From TMED14 sp041179465 (GTDB lineage Bacteria > Bacteroidota > Bacteroidia > Flavobacteriales > Schleiferiaceae): a DNA stretch of 11,980 nt. The stretch is taken from positions 1 to 11,980 of the forward strand of contig JBEGTJ010000050.1 in assembly GCA_041179465.1 (NCBI GenBank), in the 5' to 3' direction. The stretch's first letter is position 1, and each line of letters starts with the position of its first letter. The notes beneath the pieces were generated by a model. It saw nothing but the letters and a program-made list of their open reading frames with translations, did not search any database and was not told where the DNA came from. The position numbers were made by a program, and so were the translations under genes. Below are positions 5,901 through 11,915 of the stretch, in pieces.

Positions 5901-7112
5901 ATGCAATCGGCATCTGTGGTGCGCAACGCCGCCGTGTGGGTCGCCGCGCTGGGCTACTTTGTGGACATCTACGACCTGCTGCTCTTCAGCATCGTGCGCG
6001 TTCCGTCGCTCGACGACCTCGGCGTGGCCGACTCGTTTGAAAGCGGACTCCTCATCATCAACGTCCAAATGCTCGGCCTGATGCTGGGCGGCATCCTCTG
6101 GGGCGTGCTGGGCGACCGCCTGGGCCGCACCCGCGTGCTGTTCATGTCCATCCTCATCTATTCGCTGGGAAACCTTGCGAACGGACTCGTTCAAAACGAA
6201 CTGCAGTACGCGGTCGTGCGGTTTTTTGCTGGAATCGGACTCGCCGGCGAGCTGGGCGCCGGAATCACGTTGGTCAGCGAACTGCTTCCCGCGGCCAAGC
6301 GCGGAATCGGCACCTCCCTGGTTGCCGGAATCGGCCTGCTGGGCGCGGTGGCTGCCTTTTTCGTCGCCCAGGCCGTGGAATGGCGCACGGCCTACTTCAT
6401 CGGGGGCGGCATGGGCCTCAGCTTGCTCGTCTTGCGTTTGAGGGTACTGGATTCCGCCCTTTTTCACCAAACGGTGGCGCGAACCGACGTGGTGCGGGGC
6501 AACTTTTTTCAGCTTTTCGGCACCCGCGAACGCGGCCTGCGCTACCTGCGAAGCGTGCTCATCGGACTCCCTACCTGGTTGGTAATCGGAATTTTAGTGA
6601 GCTTCAGCAACGAATTCGCCAAGCACCTGGGCATCGCCGGAACGGTGGACCCCGGCCGCGGAATTCTGTACGCCTACGCCGCCATTTCGCTGGGCGACAT
6701 CCTGATCGGCTTCTTGAGCCAAGCGCTTAAGTCGCGCAAAAAAGCGCTTTATGTGTTTTATGCGATTACCGCGTTGGGCATGCTTCGCTTTTTCACCGCT
6801 TCGACGGTCGACCAACTCTACCTGGCCTGCGGGATCATGGGCTTTGGCACCGGATTTTGGGCCCTGTTCGTCACGGTTGGCGCCGAGAACTTTGGCACCA
6901 ACTTGCGGGCCACGGCGGCCACGACCATTCCCAACATGGTGCGCGGGTCGCTGAATGCGATTTCGGCGCTTTTCCTCTGGCTCACCTCGGTCGCGGGCTA
7001 CTTAGAGGGCGGAATCCTTACGTCGATTCTGGTGTTTGCGGTTACCCTGTGGGCCGCGTGGGGCCTCACCGAAACCTTCGGTCGGGACCTCGATTTTGTC
7101 GAGCGCGACTAG
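5901..7112 (+). CDS. Major facilitator superfamily transporter
   Basis: A 403-residue inner-membrane secondary transporter with about 12 hydrophobic segments. TM1 contains GYFVDIYDLLLFSIVRVPSL. The MFS loop 2-3 signature appears as GVLGDRLGRTRVLFMS (about residues 69-84). TM4 carries a charged VVRFFAGIGLAGELGAG, which resembles the sugar/aromatic acid porter branches. The second half has the weaker repeat SLGDILIGFLSQALKSRKKALYV. The substrate cannot be deduced. The start at 5901 is only 3 bases after the P60 stop, so the two genes are probably cotranscribed. This suggests the transported compound could be a peptide, amino acid or sugar linked to wall turnover (inference). The TAG at 7110-7112 overlaps the stop codon of the convergent lipoprotein gene. 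Confidence 0.92.
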   Translation: MQSASVVRNAAVWVAALGYFVDIYDLLLFSIVRVPSLDDLGVADSFESGLLIINVQMLGLMLGGILWGVLGDRLGRTRVLFMSILIYSLGNLANGLVQNELQYAVVRFFAGIGLAGELGAGITLVSELLPAAKRGIGTSLVAGIGLLGAVAAFFVAQAVEWRTAYFIGGGMGLSLLVLRLRVLDSALFHQTVARTDVVRGNFFQLFGTRERGLRYLRSVLIGLPTWLVIGILVSFSNEFAKHLGIAGTVDPGRGILYAYAAISLGDILIGFLSQALKSRKKALYVFYAITALGMLRFFTASTVDQLYLACGIMGFGTGFWALFVTVGAENFGTNLRATAATTIPNMVRGSLNAISALFLWLTSVAGYLEGGILTSILVFAVTLWAAWGLTETFGRDLDFVERD

Positions 7113-7531
7113 CGCTTTTTCTTGACCGCGGGTGCCGGAAGCTTCACGAGCAGTTCGCTGAGGGAGTCGGCCCGCCGCTCCGCCGCGAGTTTCGCGCGCT
7201 CGGCCGCCAAGCGTTCGAGGCGCCACACGTCGCGCTGGGTGGCGTTTCGCAGTACGCGGTCCTGAAGCGAATCCGCGCGCAGCTGGGCCAACTTCAGCTC
7301 TCGGGCACTGCGTTCGAGTTCCTGGGCCAATTCGAGCGAGGCCTGCTCCGACTGGGCGCCCCAACGCTCTACCGCGGCCAGGCTGTCGCGCACGGCCGCG
7401 AGGCGCAGCTCGGCGGTTGCGCTGTCTTGGCGAAGGCGCTGGACGACCGCAGACTGGGCGTCGACCACCTTCTGGGGTACGCCACAGGCCGCAATAACAG
7501 CGGCCATTCCGAGGAGCATCAGGCTTCGCAC
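7109..7531 (-). CDS. Small coiled-coil lipoprotein, function unknown
   Basis: A 140-residue protein if started at the GTG at 7531; the in-frame ATG at 7519 would remove four residues and also leave a usable signal. GTG is preferred because a TACCTTTA box lies 4 nt upstream, as at neighbouring genes. MRSLMLLGMAAVIAAC is a signal with a lipobox ending at Cys16. The rest (about 20-128) is highly charged and heptad-like, rich in Ala, Leu, Arg, Glu and Gln, for example SLELAQELERSARELKLAQL, and would form a long alpha-helical coiled coil. The tail is basic (APAVKKKR). It may be an envelope spacer or scaffold, but I recognise no family. It converges on the MFS gene and is divergent from selU. Confidence 0.78.
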   Translation of the reverse strand: MRSLMLLGMAAVIAACGVPQKVVDAQSAVVQRLRQDSATAELRLAAVRDSLAAVERWGAQSEQASLELAQELERSARELKLAQLRADSLQDRVLRNATQRDVWRLERLAAERAKLAAERRADSLSELLVKLPAPAVKKKR

Positions 7532-7535
7532 GGCC

Positions 7536-7543
7536 TAAAGGTA
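7536..7543 (-). promoter_or_regulatory. -7-like box TACCTTTA of the coiled-coil lipoprotein gene
   Basis: It has one mismatch to TAnnTTTG and lies 4 nt before the GTG at 7531. It supports GTG as the start. It sits 10 bp from the selU box on the other strand. Confidence 0.42.
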
Positions 7544-7553
7544 GCGCACATCG

Positions 7554-7561
7554 TACCTTCG
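7554..7561 (+). promoter_or_regulatory. -7-like box TACCTTCG of selU
   Basis: It matches TAnnTTTG except for one internal base and lies 4 nt before the selU ATG. The position agrees with the other leaderless-looking starts of this window; on its own the match would be weak. Confidence 0.4.
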
Positions 7562-7565
7562 CTCC

Positions 7566-8540
7566 ATGCCCCTCATCGACGTACGAAGCCCTGCAGAATA
7601 TGCCCAAGGCCACGCTCCTGCGGCCGCCTCGGTACCCCTGTTTTCTGACGCGGAACGGGCCGAAATTGGAACGGTATACAAGCAGCAGTCGCCCGCCAAA
7701 GCGGTGCGCTTAGGGCTCAAGTACGCCGGGCTGCGCATGGCTGACTTGGTGGCTGAAGTGGACGCCCTCGCGAAGCGGGACCCGAGTCCGCTCGAAGTGT
7801 ACTGCTGGCGCGGCGGACAACGAAGCGGGTCGGTGGCCTGGCTGCTCCGCACGGCCGGCTACGACGTCAGCCGCTGGGATGGGGGCTACAAGGCCTACCG
7901 CAGGCGGGTGCTCGAGTCCTGGGCTGCGGACCGGCCCTACGTCGTGCTGGCGGGCCTCACCGGATCGGGCAAGACCGAAGTGCTGCGCGCGCTCCACGAG
8001 CTCGGGGGTCCCGTGCTCGACCTCGAAGGCTTGGCCCACCACAAGGGGTCTGCGTTTGGGCAAATTGGCGAGCTGCCCCAACCCACCAACGAACAGTTTG
8101 AGAACGACGGAGCCGTGCGCCTTGCGGAGCTCGAAGGCGAAGCCCGCATCTGGATCGAAGACGAATCGCGCTCCATTGGGCGCATCTGGCTGCAGCAGAG
8201 CTTTTTTGCGCGCAAAAAGTCCGCGCCCGTGGTCCTGCTCGAGCGGAGCCTGGACGAGCGAATCGACCGGCTGGTCGCGGCCTACGGCCAAGCCTCCCGC
8301 GCAGAACTGTCCGAAACGTTTATGCGCATCGCTAAGCGTTTAGGCGACCAAAATGCCCGGTCCGCCGTGGACCACGTGCAGCAAGGCAATTTGGCAGACG
8401 CCGCCCGAATCGCACTGCACTACTACGACCGCACCTACGCCGAAAGCGTGGCCGCCCGCACCGAAACGATAACCGCCCGCTTGGACGGCAGCGGCAAGAG
8501 CGACGCCGAAGTCGCCCGTGAACTCCGATCCCTACCATGA
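7566..8540 (+). CDS. selU: tRNA 2-selenouridine synthase
   Basis: Also called MnmH/YbbB. It replaces the sulfur of 2-thiouridine at wobble position 34 of Lys, Glu and Gln tRNAs with selenium from selenophosphate, via a geranylated intermediate. The N-terminal rhodanese domain (1-115) has IDVRSPAEYAQGH, IGTVYKQQSP and the active-site loop YCWRGGQRSGS with catalytic Cys80. A P-loop domain follows: VVLAGLTGSGKTEVLRAL (127-143), LDLEGLAHHKGSAFG and WIEDESRSIG, all typical of SelU. At 324 residues it is shorter than the E. coli protein (about 364). The missing part includes roughly 10-15 residues before IDVR; an in-frame TAG at 7542-7544 allows no useful upstream start. Its TGA overlaps the selD ATG (ATGA), coupling the enzyme with its substrate supplier. 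Confidence 0.96.
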   Translation: MPLIDVRSPAEYAQGHAPAAASVPLFSDAERAEIGTVYKQQSPAKAVRLGLKYAGLRMADLVAEVDALAKRDPSPLEVYCWRGGQRSGSVAWLLRTAGYDVSRWDGGYKAYRRRVLESWAADRPYVVLAGLTGSGKTEVLRALHELGGPVLDLEGLAHHKGSAFGQIGELPQPTNEQFENDGAVRLAELEGEARIWIEDESRSIGRIWLQQSFFARKKSAPVVLLERSLDERIDRLVAAYGQASRAELSETFMRIAKRLGDQNARSAVDHVQQGNLADAARIALHYYDRTYAESVAARTETITARLDGSGKSDAEVARELRSLP

Positions 8541-9580
8541 ACCTGACCGAATTCAATCCCGGGTCCGGATGCGGCTGCAAGCTCGGCCCCGAGGCCCTGC
8601 AGTGCATTTTGGGCGCCAGCGGCGTCCGCCCCAGCGACCATTGGCCGATGCTCTGGGTGGGCCACGAGCACGCCGACGACGCCGCGGTCGTCGACTTAGG
8701 GGACGGCCGCGGACTGGTGCAAACCGTCGACTTTTTCACTCCCATTGTTGACGACCCCTACGATTTCGGGCGCATTGCCGCAACCAATGCGCTCAGCGAC
8801 GTCTACGCCATGGGCGGAACGCCCCTTTCGGCGTTGGCCCTTCTGGCCTGGCCCATAGAACGGCTTCCGGCGGCGTTGGCCGGCCGCGTGATTGAGGGCG
8901 CGCGCGACGTGTGCCGCCAGGCAGGCATTCCGCTCGCCGGCGGACACAGCATCGACATTCCCGAGCCGCTGTTTGGCCTCAGCGTCAGCGGATTGGTCGT
9001 CAAGGAGCACCTCAAAACCAACAACCAGGCCCAACCCGGCGACCTGCTCTTTTTGACCAAGCCCCTGGGTTTGGGCATTTTGGCGACGGCCACGAAGCGC
9101 GGAATCGCCGGCGATTCCGACCGTACTTGGGCCCTCAACACCATGCTCACCGCGAACTCCGTGGGCGCTGAACTCGCCCAAATTCCGGGGGTGCACAGCA
9201 TGACCGACGTCACGGGATTTGGCTTGGCCGGACACCTGCTCGAGGTGGTCCGCGCGAGCGGCCTTCGCGCCGAAATTGAGCTCGCTAAGGTGGCCACCTA
9301 CGACCCCGAACGCTTGCGAGCCCTGTACCAGCAGTTTTGCCTGCCCAACCTTACGACCACCAACTACCGGGCGATTCAGGCCGAATCAAGCGCCATGGAC
9401 GGATACACGATGGCGGTGCTCTGCGACCCGCAAACCAGCGGAGGCTTGCTCGTGTTTGCAAGTGCCGAAGCGGCACCGGCAGTCCGGGAACTGCTGGCGG
9501 CCCGGGGCCTCGAGTCCGAGCCGATGGGACGAACCGCCCCCGAAGAATCGGGAGTTCCGCGCCTTTCGGTCCTTATTTGA
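8537..9580 (+). CDS. selD: Selenide, water dikinase (selenophosphate synthetase)
   Basis: Makes selenophosphate from selenide and ATP, the selenium donor for SelU here and for selenocysteine elsewhere. At 347 residues it has the normal length. The N-terminal glycine-rich catalytic loop GSGCGCKL carries Cys12, the counterpart of E. coli Cys17 (Sec in some species), and Lys15. Further family blocks are DDAAVVDLG with metal-binding Asp residues, TVDFFTPIVDDPYDFGRIA, ATNALSDVYAMGG, GGHSID (135-140), MTDVTGFGLAGHL and CDPQTSGGLL. The 4-nt ATGA overlap with selU marks an operon. A Cys in the key position means this SelD does not itself need selenocysteine. The final codons contain the promoter -33 element of arsR. 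Confidence 0.97.
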   Translation: MNLTEFNPGSGCGCKLGPEALQCILGASGVRPSDHWPMLWVGHEHADDAAVVDLGDGRGLVQTVDFFTPIVDDPYDFGRIAATNALSDVYAMGGTPLSALALLAWPIERLPAALAGRVIEGARDVCRQAGIPLAGGHSIDIPEPLFGLSVSGLVVKEHLKTNNQAQPGDLLFLTKPLGLGILATATKRGIAGDSDRTWALNTMLTANSVGAELAQIPGVHSMTDVTGFGLAGHLLEVVRASGLRAEIELAKVATYDPERLRALYQQFCLPNLTTTNYRAIQAESSAMDGYTMAVLCDPQTSGGLLVFASAEAAPAVRELLAARGLESEPMGRTAPEESGVPRLSVLI

Positions 9581-9607
9581 GGGAACACTTAATTTATCGT
9601 AATATTG
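9576..9607 (+). promoter_or_regulatory. Promoter of the ars operon (TTTG - 20 nt - TAATATTG)
   Basis: TTTG at 9576-9579, overlapping the selD stop TGA, and TAATATTG at 9600-9607 are separated by 20 nt. This fits the Bacteroidota -33/-7 promoter (TTTG-N19-21-TAnnTTTG) with one mismatch in the -7 box. It is the only promoter in the window with both elements at proper spacing. The -7 box is buried in the operator. Confidence 0.6.
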
Positions 9608-9628
9608 CAATAAAGCAATAGAACGATA
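9595..9628. promoter_or_regulatory. Nested palindromic operator for ArsR
   Basis: A two-level inverted repeat. Outer arms are TATCGT (9595-9600) and ACGATA (9623-9628), inner arms TATTGC (9603-9608) and GCAATA (9615-9620), with 2-nt spacers on each side and a 6-nt centre AATAAA. All 12 arm pairs are complementary. It covers the -7 box and ends 2 nt before the arsR ATG, so bound ArsR would block RNA polymerase until As(III) or Sb(III) releases it. The binding protein is inferred from position and symmetry. Confidence 0.72.
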
Positions 9629-9630
9629 CC

Positions 9631-9951
9631 ATGGGCAGCAGCCACACCGATTCCTTTTCCCGCGAGCACCTCGCACTCGCCGACCTTTTCAAAGCCATTG
9701 GCCACCCGGCCCGCCTCGCAATCGTCCAAGCCATTGCGGCCCAGCAGGCCTGCGTGTGCGGAGAATTCGTCGAAATCACGGGCTTGTCGCAAGCCACGGT
9801 GAGCCAGCACCTCAAGGAACTCAAGTCCGCCGGCTTCATTCAGGGCCGAATCGAAGGGCCCAAGACCTGCTACTGCCTTTCGGCGTCTGCATTGGAACTC
9901 CTCCAAGCTGCGGTCGCGCAGCTGCAACCTCCCCAGAATCCATGCTGCTAG
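9631..9951 (+). CDS. arsR: ArsR-family arsenite-responsive repressor
   Basis: A 106-residue winged-helix ArsR/SmtB repressor. LADLFKAIGHPARLAIVQAI (17-35) is the usual opening. ACVCGEF (40-46) reproduces the ELCVC(D) As(III)-binding motif of the founding ArsR proteins, with Cys41 and Cys43. LSQATVSQHLKELKSAGFI (52-70) is the recognition helix and start of the wing. Additional cysteines occur in TCYC (80, 82) and as a terminal pair (105, 106), which might supply a third thiolate ligand. The gene has its own promoter and operator just upstream. Its 3' end overlaps the arsenate reductase start by 10 bases, so the operon is translationally coupled. With acr3 two genes downstream, arsenic sensing is much more likely than zinc or cadmium sensing. 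Confidence 0.95.
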   Translation: MGSSHTDSFSREHLALADLFKAIGHPARLAIVQAIAAQQACVCGEFVEITGLSQATVSQHLKELKSAGFIQGRIEGPKTCYCLSASALELLQAAVAQLQPPQNPCC

Positions 9952-10484
9952 TTCCAGCCCAAGACGTGCGGACTGCGGCAGACGCCATTGCCGCGGCGCG
10001 GTCCAAAGGGCCGATTCAGCTGCTCTTCGTGTGCACGCACAATTCGCGCCGCAGCCAACTATGCGAGGCCCTGGCCGCACACCGCTGGCAAGAAGACCCC
10101 CGAATCACCGTGCGCAGCTGCGGGACCGAGCAGACGGCCTGCCATCCCTCCACCGCCCTAGCCCTCGAGGATTTGGGGTGGAACGTGCGCGACCTGGGCC
10201 ACGGGCAATTTCAGGTGCAGCTCGACGGAACGCTGCGCACCCTCCGCTCCAAAACCTTGGATGAGGTTCCGCGCGACCTCCCCATCGTAGCGATGATGAC
10301 GTGCGCCGAAGCCGACGAGGCCTGTCCCGCCATCTTTGGGGCCGTTGCGCGGATTCCCTGGCGCTACCCCGACCCCAAAATCGCCGACGGAACGCCCGAA
10401 TCCCGCGCCACCTACCGCGCGGTGGCCGAAGCCATAGCCCGGGACCTCGACTCCTTGCACCACCAACTCCTGCAATCCCCATGA
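9942..10484 (+). CDS. Thioredoxin-type arsenate reductase, low-molecular-weight phosphatase fold
   Basis: Reduces arsenate to arsenite for export by ACR3. The 180-residue protein has a 25-residue N-terminal extension, then LLFVCTHNSRRSQ with the CX5R phosphate loop (Cys31 to Arg37). A second motif, MMTCAEADEACP, places Cys121 and Cys128 six residues apart, as in the resolving pair of S. aureus ArsC (Cys82/Cys89). A DPK near 144-146 stands where the catalytic Asp is expected. The three-cysteine arrangement supports reductase rather than tyrosine phosphatase activity, though databases often call this CTHNSRRS group protein tyrosine phosphatase. The start is the ATG at 9942, inside the arsR end; the same frame is open further upstream but codes nothing recognisable. 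The stop overlaps the acr3 ATG (ATGA). Confidence 0.9.
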   Translation: MLLVPAQDVRTAADAIAAARSKGPIQLLFVCTHNSRRSQLCEALAAHRWQEDPRITVRSCGTEQTACHPSTALALEDLGWNVRDLGHGQFQVQLDGTLRTLRSKTLDEVPRDLPIVAMMTCAEADEACPAIFGAVARIPWRYPDPKIADGTPESRATYRAVAEAIARDLDSLHHQLLQSP

Positions 10485-11494
10485 AGTTTCTCGACAAGTA
10501 CCTCACTCTCTGGATTTTCGCAGCCATGGCGCTCGGAGTCGCGCTCGGCGCCTTGACCGAGGTGGAAGCCTACCTCGACACGGAACCCGGCCGCGTGCAC
10601 CCTGGCCTCGCGCTGGGTTTGATTGCGATGATGCTCCCGCCCCTGGCCAAAGTCAACCTGCGGGAACTCCCCAAAGTCTTTGCCCGCATCAAGCTCTTGA
10701 CTACTTCCCTCCTGCTCAACTGGGTCGTCGGACCGCTTTTCATGTTTGCCTTGGCCTGGATTTTTGTCCGCGACCAACCTGCCTACTTCAACGGACTCAT
10801 TCTCATTGGCTTAGCCCGATGCATTGCCATGGTTGTGGTGTGGAACGACCTCGCCTGCGGCAACCGCGAGTACGCCGCCGGGCTGGTGGGCCTCAACAGC
10901 GTCTTTCAAATGCTCTTTTACGCCGCCTACGCGGGATTTTTCCTCAATGTGGTTCCGGCATGGCTGGGAATGGCCGAGCAATCGATTCACCTCGACTCTG
11001 GTCTGGTGGCCGAAAGCGTGCTGACCTACCTCGGAATCCCGTTCGCCCTCGGCCAACTGCTGCGCTGGGGGAGCATTCGGGTGCGCGGAGAACGCTGGTT
11101 TACCGAGGTTTTGGCCCCGCGCATCTCCCCGGTGACCCTGTTCGCGCTGCTGGGCACCATCGTGCTCATGTTTTCGCTCAAAGGCGACCAGGTACTTGCG
11201 TTGCCTTGGGACGTGCTGCGCCTTGCGGTCCCGCTCGCCCTCTACTTCGCGGGCATGTTTGCATTCACCTTTTGGCTGGCCAAGCGCCAGGGCGCCGACT
11301 ACCCCACCACGGCCGCGCTGTCGTTTACGTCGGCCGGAAACAACTTCGAACTCGCCATCGCCGTATCCATCGCCAGCTTTGGCTTGGGCTCGGGCGAAGC
11401 CTTTGCCGGCGTAATCGGACCGCTCATCGAGGTGCCGGCGCTCATTCTGTTGGTCGGAGTGGCCCTGAGGGCACGCCGGCGCTTCGTAGCTTAG
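10481..11494 (+). CDS. acr3: Arsenite efflux permease ACR3
   Basis: An inner-membrane As(III)/H+ antiporter of the bile/arsenite/riboflavin transporter superfamily, 337 residues with about 10 membrane helices, a normal length. It begins FLDKYLTLWIFAAMALGVALG. Key positions are visible: GLARCIAMVVVWNDLACGN contains the conserved Cys114 shown in characterised ACR3 proteins to be essential, and SFTSAGNNFELAIAVSIASFG contains the conserved Glu290. The ATG at 10481 overlaps the arsenate reductase stop. The frame is open further upstream but only as an antiparallel extension of the reductase gene. It is probably transcribed from the arsR promoter. It would be called arsB in older annotation, but it is ACR3 rather than the 12-helix ArsB family. 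Confidence 0.96.
   Translation: MKFLDKYLTLWIFAAMALGVALGALTEVEAYLDTEPGRVHPGLALGLIAMMLPPLAKVNLRELPKVFARIKLLTTSLLLNWVVGPLFMFALAWIFVRDQPAYFNGLILIGLARCIAMVVVWNDLACGNREYAAGLVGLNSVFQMLFYAAYAGFFLNVVPAWLGMAEQSIHLDSGLVAESVLTYLGIPFALGQLLRWGSIRVRGERWFTEVLAPRISPVTLFALLGTIVLMFSLKGDQVLALPWDVLRLAVPLALYFAGMFAFTFWLAKRQGADYPTTAALSFTSAGNNFELAIAVSIASFGLGSGEAFAGVIGPLIEVPALILLVGVALRARRRFVA
11487..11494 (+). promoter_or_regulatory. -7-like box TAGCTTAG before the OsmC-family gene
   Basis: It lies 4 nt before the ATG at 11499 and contains the acr3 stop codon. The match to TAnnTTTG has one mismatch. The case rests mostly on the spacing shared with other genes here. Readthrough from the ars operon is the alternative. 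Confidence 0.3.
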
Positions 11495-11498
11495 CCCC

Positions 11499-11915
11499 AT
11501 GGGAGCCTTTCACACCACCTACCTCGGAAGCCTGCGCTGCGAAAACTTGCACGAGCAGTCGGGAACGCGCATTCTCACCGACGCACCCACCGACAACCAC
11601 GGGATGGGATCGGCCTTTTCGCCCACCGACCTGTGCGCACTGAGCCTCACCACGTGCATCCTCACGACCATGGGGCTGTATGCCCAGTCCAAAAACCTAA
11701 GCCTGCTCGCAGCCGAGGCCCGCACGGTCAAGCACATGGCCAGCGACCCCCGGCGGATTGGGCGTATCGAGGTACACTTAAACCTGACCGTGCCCCAAAG
11801 CATGAGCGACCGCGACCGCGAAGGTCTGATTCGGGTGGCCCACACCTGCCCTGTGGCCCGAAGCCTGCATCCCGACATCGCTCAGGAGGTGCATTTTGCG
11901 TGGTCAGAGCGTTGA
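11499..11915 (+). CDS. OsmC/Ohr-family protein
   Basis: A 138-residue member of the OsmC superfamily, small alpha/beta dimers that reduce organic hydroperoxides with two redox cysteines. Cys53 lies in the helix SPTDLCALSLTTCILTTMG and Cys117 in HTCPVARSLHP, the usual peroxidatic and resolving positions. RTVKHMASDPRRIGRIEVHLNL gives the central strands. The N-terminus is short (YLGSLRCENLHEQSGTRILTDAP). It follows acr3 by 4 bases and may ride on the ars transcript or use the TAGCTTAG box. A thiol-based peroxidase beside arsenic genes would fit arsenic-induced oxidative stress (inference). The substrate and subgroup (OsmC, Ohr or YhfA) are not resolved, though the sequence looks closer to YhfA-like proteins than to Ohr. 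Confidence 0.9.
   Translation: MGAFHTTYLGSLRCENLHEQSGTRILTDAPTDNHGMGSAFSPTDLCALSLTTCILTTMGLYAQSKNLSLLAAEARTVKHMASDPRRIGRIEVHLNLTVPQSMSDRDREGLIRVAHTCPVARSLHPDIAQEVHFAWSER

Noticed and set aside
6857..7648. A 263-residue plus-strand frame spanning the MFS end, the lipoprotein gene and the selU start
   Set aside because: It runs across three better-supported genes in other frames and has no recognisable domain.
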